Translations under genes and position numbers: made by a program
Shown here: piece by piece, positions 6,834 to 12,789 of the stretch
Numbering within the stretch: the first letter of the stretch is position 1
How the letters are laid out: each line of letters starts with the position of its first letter
The notes under the pieces: generated by a model
The model's database searches: none
What the model saw: the letters and a program-made list of their open reading frames with translations, nothing else
Told to the model about the DNA's origin: nothing
Assembly: GCA_900549705.1 (NCBI GenBank)
Contig: URPI01000028.1
Location: forward strand, 1-17,683
Direction: 5' to 3'
DNA: 17,683 bases
From: an uncultured Eubacteriales bacterium
GTDB lineage: Bacteria; Bacillota; Clostridia; Oscillospirales; Oscillospiraceae

Positions 6834-8012
6834 ATGAAAAAAGTGACAACGCTGCTGCTGGCCGCGGTGCTGCTGGCGGGAATGCTGCCCCGGCGGGCGG
6901 CGGCAGTGGACTTGAACCTGAATGCAAAAAGCGCTCTGTTGATGGATGTGGCCACCGGCACGGTGCTTTATGAAAAGGAGTGTCACGAGCGCCTGGCTCC
7001 GGCCAGCGTCACGAAAGTGATGACCATGCTGCTGATTATGGAGGCGCTGGACGACGGACGGATTCATCTGGATGACCAGGTGACGGCCTCGGAGGCTGCC
7101 GCCGCCAAGGGGGGAAGCCAGATTTACCTCAAGGCGGGGGAAACAATGCCGGTGTCGGATATGCTCAAGTCCATTGCTGTGTCCTCTGCCAACGACTGTG
7201 CCTGCGCCATGGCAGAGCTGATTGCGGGCAGCGAAAGCGCTTTTGTGGAGCAGATGAACCAGCGGGCGGCGGAACTGGGAATGGCGGACACCCATTTTGT
7301 CAACTGTACCGGGCTGGACGACAGCAAGGAGGCGGAAAATCACCGCACCAGCGCCTATGACATTGCGCTGATGTCCCGGCAGCTGTTAAAATATCACCCG
7401 GATATTAAGAAATATACCACCATTTGGATGGACACGGTGCGGGGCGGCACCTTCGGGCTGTCCAATACCAATAAGCTGATTCGGTTTTATTCCGGTGCCA
7501 CGGGGCTGAAAACCGGCTTCACCTCCGGGGCGGGCTACTGCCTGTCAGCCACCGCCAAGCGGGAGGGCATGGAGCTGATTGCGGTGGTGATGGGCTGCGA
7601 AAGTGCCCAGAAGCGCACGGCGGACTGCAAGGCGCTGCTGGATTACGGGTTTGCAACCTATTCCGTGGTGCGTCCCGGGCTGAAGGCGGGGCGCACGGTG
7701 GCGGTGCATCTGGGCAAGCAAAATACTGTGCCGGTGGAGCTGACAGAGCGGCGGGAAATCCTGGTGGACAAAGCCAAGCGCACCAGCCTGACCGCCCGGG
7801 TGGAGCTGGCGCAGCTGGTGCCGGCCCCGGTGGAAAAGGGGCAGCAGGTGGGCACCATTTCGGTGTACGCCGGGGAGAAGCTGCTGATTCAGCTGCCCCT
7901 GGCGGCAGCCCAGGCCGTGGCAAAGCTCAGCTTTGGGGATGTGTTCAAGCTGGTGCTGGAAAGAGTGTGCATGATTGCGCCTGCGGGAGCGGACGCATCG
8001 GCATCGGCATAG
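6834..8012 (+). CDS. D-alanyl-D-alanine carboxypeptidase (S11, PBP5/DacF-like)
   Basis: 392-residue secreted penicillin-binding protein that trims the terminal D-Ala from peptidoglycan stem peptides. A signal peptide (Lys-Lys, hydrophobic 5-18, likely cleavage after AAA at 22-24) leads into the serine transpeptidase-like domain with SVTK (58-61, nucleophile Ser58), SAN (118-120) and KTG (226-228), all in order. A PBP5-type C-terminal beta domain follows at ~285-370. The extreme C-terminus (ADASASA) is not a strong transmembrane helix; the preceding segment may be a weak amphipathic anchor. GGAGGGAG lies 4-5 bases before ATG 6834. Divergent from the hydrogenase; tmk follows 86 bases later with its own promoter. 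DacF and DacA/B subtypes cannot be separated from sequence alone. Confidence 0.93.
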   Translation: MKKVTTLLLAAVLLAGMLPRRAAAVDLNLNAKSALLMDVATGTVLYEKECHERLAPASVTKVMTMLLIMEALDDGRIHLDDQVTASEAAAAKGGSQIYLKAGETMPVSDMLKSIAVSSANDCACAMAELIAGSESAFVEQMNQRAAELGMADTHFVNCTGLDDSKEAENHRTSAYDIALMSRQLLKYHPDIKKYTTIWMDTVRGGTFGLSNTNKLIRFYSGATGLKTGFTSGAGYCLSATAKREGMELIAVVMGCESAQKRTADCKALLDYGFATYSVVRPGLKAGRTVAVHLGKQNTVPVELTERREILVDKAKRTSLTARVELAQLVPAPVEKGQQVGTISVYAGEKLLIQLPLAAAQAVAKLSFGDVFKLVLERVCMIAPAGADASASA

Positions 8013-8030
8013 AAACGCGGCCAAAAAGAA

Positions 8031-8059
8031 TTGCCATTCGATAAAAACTATGATATGAT
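8031..8059 (+). promoter_or_regulatory. Sigma-A-type promoter of tmk
   Basis: TTGCCA (8031-8036), 17-base spacer, TATGAT (8054-8059). The spacing is ideal, and the predicted transcript start (~8066) gives a ~33-base leader to tmk. An alternative -10 at 8049-8054 has too short a spacer. Confidence 0.8.
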
Positions 8060-8098
8060 AAAATCAAAACATCTGCAAAAGGAAGCGGTTATAGATAT

Positions 8099-8749
8099 AT
8101 GGGAAAACTCATTGTGATTGAGGGGCTGGACGGCAGCGGCAAAGGAACACAGGCAGCGCTTTTGGTGAAGAATCTGGAAGCCCGGGGGCTTGCCGTGCGG
8201 AAGGTCTCCTTCCCGGACTATGCTTCCGACTCCTCTGCACTGGTGAAAATGTACCTGTCCGGCCAATTTGGCAGCGACCCCAGCGATGTCAACGCCTATG
8301 CGGCCTCCACCTTCTACGCCGTAGACCGCTTCGCTTCCTTTAAGCGGGACTGGGGAACGTTCTACGGGGAGGGCGGCATCGTGGTGGCCGACCGCTACAC
8401 CACCTCTAACGCCGTCCACCAGTGCAGCAAGCTGCCCCGGGAGCAGTGGGACAGCTATCTGAGGTGGCTGTTTGACTTTGAATACCGGCTGATGGGCATT
8501 CCCGCGCCGGATGCGGTGGTTTATCTCAGCGTGGATCCCGCCGTCAGCCAGAGCCTGATGACCGGGCGCTACCAGGGGGACGAGAGCCGGAAGGACATTC
8601 ACGAGGGAAACCTGGGCTATCTGCGCCGCAGCCGGGAGGCCGCCGAATACTGCACCGAAAAGCTGGGCTGGAAAAAAATTGAATGCTGCCGGGACGGTTC
8701 CATGCGCCCCATCGAGGACATTCAGGAAGAAATTTTGGGGTTGATTTGA
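8099..8749 (+). CDS. tmk: Thymidylate (dTMP) kinase
   Basis: 216-residue P-loop kinase converting dTMP to dTDP with ATP in the dTTP pathway. The N-terminal Walker A is GLDGSGKGTQ (9-18); the usual bacterial form is GKTTQ or GKSTQ, so Gly16 is a variant resembling adenylate kinases. The TMP-binding DR motif is ADRYTTSN (97-104), and Phe38/Pro39 in SFPDY fit the substrate pocket. The LID region around RYQGDESRK (roughly residues 160-168) carries basic residues, as expected where the P-loop lacks the Arg found in type I enzymes. AAAAGGAAG at 8077-8085 is a rather distant Shine-Dalgarno for ATG 8099. No good alternative start exists. The gene looks complete and monocistronic, and R2/R1 repeats begin just after its stop. 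Confidence 0.93.
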   Translation: MGKLIVIEGLDGSGKGTQAALLVKNLEARGLAVRKVSFPDYASDSSALVKMYLSGQFGSDPSDVNAYAASTFYAVDRFASFKRDWGTFYGEGGIVVADRYTTSNAVHQCSKLPREQWDSYLRWLFDFEYRLMGIPAPDAVVYLSVDPAVSQSLMTGRYQGDESRKDIHEGNLGYLRRSREAAEYCTEKLGWKKIECCRDGSMRPIEDIQEEILGLI

Positions 8750-8758
8750 ATCTGCTTT

Positions 8759-9229
8759 TGTAGGGGCGGATAGAATCCGCCCGCAACCCTACGGAATTGA
8801 GCTGCTCGATGAATGGAACCGGTGTCCGGTTACGGCTCTTGGCTTCCCCCGAGGGTGTTGCAGAGCGCAGCGAATCTTTCAAAATGATGATTGCCGGTGG
8901 CAATCATTCCGAAATTAAAAAGCTGTCACGGCAAATAATCGGCACTTCGGAACCGATTATTTATCGTGACTGATGAGGGGCGGCGAACGGTTGGTTAAAG
9001 AATGTAGCCGGATGAGTGGTATATGTTCCAGTTTCTACCATTCAACCGGGAAATCTGAAACTTTAAGGTATCGCTGCCCCTCATCAGTCAGCCTTGCCGG
9101 TTCCGAAGAGCCGTCAAGTCTGCCAGCTTCCCCTCGGGGGAAGCCAAGGGGTAGTAGTCGATAGCTTATACCATTAACCGGGTGCTATCGAAAATCCGGG
9201 GTTATGGGCGGATGCCATCCGCCCCTACA
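8759..9229. repeat. R2-type outer ends enclosing an R1 copy
   Basis: Left end TGTAGGGG (8759-8766) runs into the palindrome GGGCGGAT-aga-ATCCGCCC (8764-8782). Right end is GGGCGGAT-gcc-ATCCGCCC (9206-9224) running into CCCCTACA (9222-9229). The two ends are inverted copies 471 bp apart and enclose R1 copy C, giving a nested repeat. The 508-base gap between tmk and the next gene is almost wholly this structure. Confidence 0.75.
8838..9148 (+). repeat. R1 repeat, copy C (complete)
   Basis: 311 bp with perfect 18-bp terminal inverted repeats: CTTGGCTTCCCCCGAGGG (8838-8855) and CCCTCGGGGGAAGCCAAG (9131-9148). Internal order is a left arm with GATTGCCGGTGGCAATC, a hairpin (AATAATCGG-cacttcggaa-CCGATTATT), the 122-bp core at 8968-9089 with 19-bp inverted ends (GACTGATGAGGGGCGGCGA and its inverse, one mismatch), then a second hairpin around GGTTCCGAAGAGCC. 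There is no ORF of note and no obvious target duplication. It looks like a MITE or a structured intergenic repeat. Confidence 0.9.
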
Positions 9230-9257
9230 GGGCGTGTCTATTTAACGAGGGATACAT

Positions 9258-9647
9258 ATGAAAGACTTTTTATACTGGATTGTCTACCGCCTGGCGGATA
9301 TTCACACTTGGATTATGCAGCTCAACGATGGCTTTGAGCAGAGCTTTACCGACAAAGAGCTCCACTTTATTGTCATCGGGGTGGCGGGTTTGGCGCTTTT
9401 TCTCATGATTCACCCGCTTATTAGAGCATTATGCAAAAAGGGCATGGAGATTTTGGTGTCATTGCTGTACACCCTGACCCTGGTGGTGGTGGTCACCTTT
9501 GGAATTGAGGTGGGGCAGCAGGTCACGAACACCGGACACATGGAATTTGCCGACATCGTGTGGGGTGTGGCAGGCTTCCTGGCTGCTTTTGTGGTGTATC
9601 TGGTGGTAAAAGCGGTGGTTCGGTGGATTTGGAGGCGATTTCACTAG
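9258..9647 (+). CDS. Small VanZ-like integral membrane protein
   Basis: 129 residues, with an N-terminal amphipathic stretch and three predicted membrane helices at about 36-57, 63-84 and 98-120, ending in a basic tail (RWIWRRFH). The segment GIEVGQQVTNTGHMEFADIVWGVAG is described by its pieces: an E-x-x-Q pair followed ~12 residues on by DIVWGVAG, which resembles the E..Q...D..xNxxG pattern of VanZ-family proteins. The similarity is partial, so function is unknown; VanZ proteins are linked to glycopeptide/lipoglycopeptide tolerance and spore-coat biology. ATG 9258 follows GAGG by 7 bases. It stands alone between repeat clusters and the fhs promoter, with no visible promoter of its own. Confidence 0.8.
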   Translation: MKDFLYWIVYRLADIHTWIMQLNDGFEQSFTDKELHFIVIGVAGLALFLMIHPLIRALCKKGMEILVSLLYTLTLVVVVTFGIEVGQQVTNTGHMEFADIVWGVAGFLAAFVVYLVVKAVVRWIWRRFH

Positions 9648-9690
9648 GGAATAATGCTCATTCCATTTTGGAATAACACTCCAAAAAAGC

Positions 9691-9719
9691 TTGACATCCG
9701 TATCGCCCGGTGCTATCCT
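9691..9719 (+). promoter_or_regulatory. Strong sigma-A-type promoter of fhs
   Basis: TTGACA (9691-9696), exactly 17 bases, TATCCT (9714-9719). The -35 is a perfect consensus. Transcription is predicted to start at ~9726, giving a ~130-base 5' leader before the fhs start at 9856. Confidence 0.88.
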
Positions 9720-9722
9720 ATT

Positions 9723-9742
9723 ATCAGTACACAAGTACTGAT
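9723..9742. promoter_or_regulatory. Palindrome at the fhs transcription start
   Basis: Perfect 8-bp dyad ATCAGTAC-acaa-GTACTGAT centred just past the predicted +1. The position suits a repressor operator, or if transcribed, a first hairpin of the leader. No regulator gene lies nearby. Confidence 0.5.
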
Positions 9743-9751
9743 TACCCACTC

Positions 9752-9823
9752 GTGCGGCCAGCCATTCCGACGGTGCGCCGCATAAGTCCTGTATGTGCCT
9801 GAGCCACTCCGACGGCAGGGCAC
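9752..9823 (+). ncRNA. Candidate structured fhs leader: two matching hairpins
   Basis: Two tandem hairpins of the same design. Hairpin 1 (9753-9782): outer stem TGCGGC/GCCGCA, internal loop CA/GC, inner stem GCC/GGT, loop ATTCCGAC. Hairpin 2 (9795-9823): outer stem GTGCC/GGCAC, internal loop TGA/AG, inner stem GCC/GGC, loop ACTCCGAC. The 14-base segment AGCCAYTCCGACGG is repeated 42 bases apart, while the outer stems differ yet remain paired. It lies in the untranslated leader, ~30 bases before the fhs start. It does not match the ZTP, THF or guanidine-II riboswitch consensus that I recall. Function as a riboswitch or protein-binding leader is inference. Confidence 0.55.
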
Positions 9824-9855
9824 CCACATTAGAAAATACAAGGAGAATGATTAAC

Positions 9856-11532
9856 ATGGGATTCAAAACTGACATTGAAATTGCGCAGGAGTGCGAGATG
9901 CTCCCCATCACCGAGATTGCCAAGACCGCCGGTGTGGACGAAAAGTATCTGGAGCAGTATGGCAAGTATAAGGCAAAGGTTGACTACAATATCCTCAAGG
10001 ATATGGCAGACAAGCCCAACGGCAAGCTGATTCTGGTCACCGCCATCAACCCCACTCCCGCCGGCGAAGGCAAGACCACCACCACTGTTGGTCTGGCTGA
10101 CGGTATGCGCAAGCTGAATAAAAATGTTCTGGTTGCCCTGCGTGAGCCCTCCCTGGGACCCGTGTTCGGTGTCAAGGGCGGTGCAGCCGGCGGCGGCTAT
10201 GCACAGGTCGTCCCCATGGAGGACATCAACCTGCACTTCACCGGTGACTTCCACGCCATCGGTGCAGCCAACAACCTGCTGGCTGCCATGCTGGACAACC
10301 ACATCTACCAGGGCAACGCCCTGAACATCGACCCCCGCCAGGTTGTGTGGCGTCGCTGCGTGGACATGAACGACCGTCAGCTCCGCTTCGTGGTGGACGG
10401 CCTGGGCGGCAAGACCAACGGTATGCCCCGTGAGGACGGCTATGACATCACCGTTGCCTCCGAGGTCATGGCTGTTCTGTGCCTGGCTTCTGACATCAGC
10501 GACCTGAAGGCGCGCCTGGCTCGCCTGGTGGTTGCCTACACCCGGGACGGCAAGCCCGTCACCGCCGGTGACCTGAACGCCCAGGGCGCAATGGCTGCGC
10601 TGCTGAAGGACGCGCTGAAGCCCAACCTGGTGCAGACCCTGGAGCACACCCCTGCCTTTGTGCATGGCGGCCCGTTTGCCAACATTGCCCACGGCTGCAA
10701 CTCCGTCACCGCTACCAAGGTGGCTCTGAAGCTGTCTGACTACACCGTTACCGAGGCCGGCTTCGGCGCTGACCTGGGTGCTGAGAAGTTCCTGGACATC
10801 AAGTGCCGCATGGCTGGTCTGAAGCCCAGCTGCGTGGTTCTGGTTGCGACCGTCCGCGCTCTGAAGTACAACGGCGGCGTTCCCAAGGCCGAAACCGGTG
10901 TTGAGAACCTGGAGGCTCTGGAAAAGGGTCTGCCCAACCTGCTGCGTCACGTTGAGAACATTACCCAGGTCTACAAGCTGCCCTGCGTGGTTGCCATCAA
11001 CCGCTTCCCCCAGGATACCGAGGCCGAGCTGGCTCTGGTTGAGAAGAAGTGCAAGGAGCTGGGCGTGAACGTTGCTCTGTCCGAGGTTTGGGGCAAGGGC
11101 GGCGAAGGCGGCATTGAGCTGGCCAAGGAAGTCATCCGTCTGTGCGACGAGCCCAACGACTTCACCTTCAGCTATGACGTGGACGCTCCCATCAAGGACA
11201 AGATTGAGGCCATTGTCAAGAAGATTTACCACGGCGACGGCGTGACCTTCACTGCCAATGCCGAGAAGCAGATTAAGACGCTGACCGAGCTGGGCTACGA
11301 CAAGATGCCCATCTGCATGGCCAAGACCCAGTATTCCTTCACCGATGACCAGACCAAGCTGGGCGCACCCACCGGCTTCACCGTGACCGTGCGCAACGTC
11401 AAGGTCTCCGCCGGTGCCGGCTTCCTGGTGGCTCTGACCGGCGAAATCATGACCATGCCCGGTCTGCCCAAGGTTCCCGCTGCCGAGCGCATCGACGTGG
11501 ACGAAACCGGCAAGATTTCCGGCCTGTTCTAA
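9856..11532 (+). CDS. fhs: Formate--tetrahydrofolate ligase
   Basis: 558-residue cytoplasmic ligase joining formate to tetrahydrofolate with ATP to give 10-formyl-THF, the entry step of the methyl branch of the Wood-Ljungdahl pathway and a supply of one-carbon units for purines. Evidence: DIEIAQ near the N-terminus, the ATP-binding P-loop TPAGEGKTTTT (67-77), REPSLGPVFGVKGGAAGGGYAQ region (named here in parts: REPSLGP, FGVKGGAAGGG), and the C-terminal MTMPGLPK. Length matches the family (~555-560). The start is ATG 9856, 10 bases after AAGGAG; an in-frame ATG at 9847 is too close to the Shine-Dalgarno, and a longer open frame from 9793 would cover the leader hairpins. It has its own promoter and strong terminator, so is transcribed separately from fchA-folD downstream. 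Codon choice is strongly biased (CTG, AAG, GCC), fitting high expression. Confidence 0.97.
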   Translation: MGFKTDIEIAQECEMLPITEIAKTAGVDEKYLEQYGKYKAKVDYNILKDMADKPNGKLILVTAINPTPAGEGKTTTTVGLADGMRKLNKNVLVALREPSLGPVFGVKGGAAGGGYAQVVPMEDINLHFTGDFHAIGAANNLLAAMLDNHIYQGNALNIDPRQVVWRRCVDMNDRQLRFVVDGLGGKTNGMPREDGYDITVASEVMAVLCLASDISDLKARLARLVVAYTRDGKPVTAGDLNAQGAMAALLKDALKPNLVQTLEHTPAFVHGGPFANIAHGCNSVTATKVALKLSDYTVTEAGFGADLGAEKFLDIKCRMAGLKPSCVVLVATVRALKYNGGVPKAETGVENLEALEKGLPNLLRHVENITQVYKLPCVVAINRFPQDTEAELALVEKKCKELGVNVALSEVWGKGGEGGIELAKEVIRLCDEPNDFTFSYDVDAPIKDKIEAIVKKIYHGDGVTFTANAEKQIKTLTELGYDKMPICMAKTQYSFTDDQTKLGAPTGFTVTVRNVKVSAGAGFLVALTGEIMTMPGLPKVPAAERIDVDETGKISGLF

Positions 11533-11544
11533 TCCTCTACCTGC

Positions 11545-11576
11545 AAAGACAGGCGGCTCCCGCCGCCTGTCTTTTT
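11545..11576 (+). terminator. Intrinsic terminator of fhs
   Basis: Perfect 13-bp stem AAAGACAGGCGGC / GCCGCCTGTCTTT with loop tccc, running into five T residues (11572-11576). It begins 12 bases after the fhs stop. Canonical and strong. Confidence 0.95.
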
Positions 11577-11594
11577 AGTGCCGCTCCGGGATTG

Positions 11595-11652
11595 TACGAA
11601 TACATGGGTTCCCTAACCCGCCCGGTAACGATACCCGGTCAAAACCGTAGAG
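11595..11652 (+). repeat. R3 repeat, copy 2
   Basis: Contains TACATGGGTTCCCTAACC, CGCCCGGTAACGATACC and GGTCAAAACCGTAG in the same order as the minus-strand copy at 5108-5178. It lies between the fhs terminator and R1 copy D. Confidence 0.7.
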
Positions 11653-11728
11653 GCGGCTCGTATGCCTCCTGTAACCCTGGATTTTTGATAGCACCTGGTG
11701 GAATGACACCAGCTTCCGCAACCGCCCT

Positions 11729-12038
11729 CTTGGCTTCCCCCGGGGGTGTTGCAGAGCGCAGCGAATCTTTCAAAATTATGATTGCCGGTGGCAATCATTC
11801 CAAAATTAAAAAGCTGTCATGAGAAATAATCGGCACTTCGGAACCGATTTTTCTCATGACTGATGAGGGGCGGCGAACGGTTGGTGAATGAATGCAGCTG
11901 TATGAGTGGTATATGTTTGAGGTTTCCCCCTTCAACATAGAAATCTGAAACTTTTGGCTATCGCTACCCCTCATCAGTCAGACTTGCCGGTTGCGAGGAG
12001 CCGTCAAGTCTGCCAGCTTCCCCTCGGGGGAAGCCAAG
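11729..12038 (+). repeat. R1 repeat, copy D (complete)
   Basis: 310 bp with ends CTTGGCTTCCCCCGGGGG (11729-11746) and CCCTCGGGGGAAGCCAAG (12021-12038); pairing extends outward by three more bases (CCT/AGG). Core at 11858-11979 is 122 bp, exactly the length in copy C. The left hairpin has stem CATGAGAAA / TTTCTCATG where copy C has CACG / CGTG, again with the loop cacttcggaa conserved. It separates fhs from the fchA operon. Confidence 0.9.
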
Positions 12039-12148
12039 AGGAGCTAGCCGGAAGCGAAGTCCGTTTATCGTGCCACGTTGTCCCGGAAGCAGCAGGTGCA
12101 ATCGATACGCTTGTCCCCAAAACTATACATTAAAGGAGAAACATTCCC

Positions 12149-12769
12149 ATGGATATGACCCTGGAATCCTGCCGCACCTTTGTGGAGGTGCTGGCTTCCA
12201 ATGCGCCCGCCCCCGGCGGCGGCGGCGCTGCCGCTCTGGTTGGTGCCATCGGCACCGCACTGGGCAATATGGTTGGCTCTCTCACCGTCGGCAAAAAGAA
12301 ATACGCCGAGGTGGAGGCTGAAATCGTCGCCCTGAAGGCCACCTGCGACGACCTGCAAAAGCAGCTGCTCGACCAGGTGGAGGCCGACGACAAGGGCTTT
12401 GTGCCGCTGGCAAAGGCCTATGGCATTCCCAAGGACGACCCCAACCGGGATGCGATTCTGGAAGAAGCCACCGTCACCGCCTGCGCCGTGCCCATGCACA
12501 TCATGGAGCTGTGCTGCCAGGCCATCGATGCCATTGAGGTGTTTGCCGCCAAGGGCAGCCGTCTGGCTGTTTCCGATGCCGGCTGCGGCGCTGTCTGCTG
12601 CAAGGCTGCGCTCCAGGCTGCTTCTCTGAATGTGTTCATCAATACCAAGAGTTTGAAAAACCGGGACACCGCTGCCCAGCTGAACACCAAGGCAAATACC
12701 ATGCTGGATACCTATTGCGCCAAGGCCGATGCCATCTACAATATGGTGCGTGCCAATTTCAATCAGTAA
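12149..12769 (+). CDS. fchA: Methenyl-THF cyclohydrolase / formimino-THF cyclodeaminase family
   Basis: 206-residue, mostly helical cytoplasmic protein of the FTCD C-terminal (cyclodeaminase/cyclohydrolase) family. In Clostridia and methylotrophs, FchA converts methenyl-THF to and from 10-formyl-THF; related enzymes deaminate formimino-THF. Signatures are the Gly-rich PAPGGGGAAAL (20-30), the helical hairpin ending VGKKKY, DDKGF, and the AxxVP-type segment before a long C-terminal helix. Length fits free-standing FchA (~205-210). AAAGGAG lies 9-10 bases before ATG 12149. The gap to folD is 20 bases and to the formate transporter 13 more beyond folD, so the three form an operon. No convincing promoter was found between R1 copy D and the gene. 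With no histidine-degradation genes nearby, a role in formate/one-carbon interconversion is preferred over formimino-THF catabolism. Confidence 0.93.
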   Translation: MDMTLESCRTFVEVLASNAPAPGGGGAAALVGAIGTALGNMVGSLTVGKKKYAEVEAEIVALKATCDDLQKQLLDQVEADDKGFVPLAKAYGIPKDDPNRDAILEEATVTACAVPMHIMELCCQAIDAIEVFAAKGSRLAVSDAGCGAVCCKAALQAASLNVFINTKSLKNRDTAAQLNTKANTMLDTYCAKADAIYNMVRANFNQ

Positions 12770-12789
12770 TATTTAGGAGGAAAAATCCA

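Noticed and set aside
3130..9647. Glycopeptide-resistance cluster because of VanW and VanZ-like proteins
   Set aside because: The two genes are 4.4 kb apart on opposite strands with hydrogenase, carboxypeptidase and tmk between, and there is no vanA/B ligase, vanH, vanX or vanRS.
9752..9823. Guanidine-II (mini-ykkC) riboswitch, because of two tandem hairpins containing ACGG
   Set aside because: In that class ACGR is the tetraloop closed by a GC stem; here the bases flanking ACGG do not pair beyond a G-T and one C-G, and fhs is not a guanidine-related gene.
9743..9855. ZTP (pfl) or THF riboswitch upstream of fhs
   Set aside because: fhs is a plausible target, but the conserved CCGCCUGGGC segment of ZTP and the THF-class core are absent; GTGCCTGAGC is only a partial resemblance.
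9829..11232. 467-codon minus-strand open frame opposite fhs
   Set aside because: Same cause: antisense of a highly biased, well-recognised gene, with no independent protein signature.
11592..11822. Small plus-strand frame in the fhs-fchA gap
   Set aside because: Lies wholly in R3 and R1 repeat sequence with no Shine-Dalgarno.
12071..12131. Promoter for fchA-folD-focA (TTGTCC boxes and TATACA)
   Set aside because: No pair of boxes has 16-18 base spacing; the TATACA box is too close to the nearest TTGTCC and the other has only ATCGAT as a -10.
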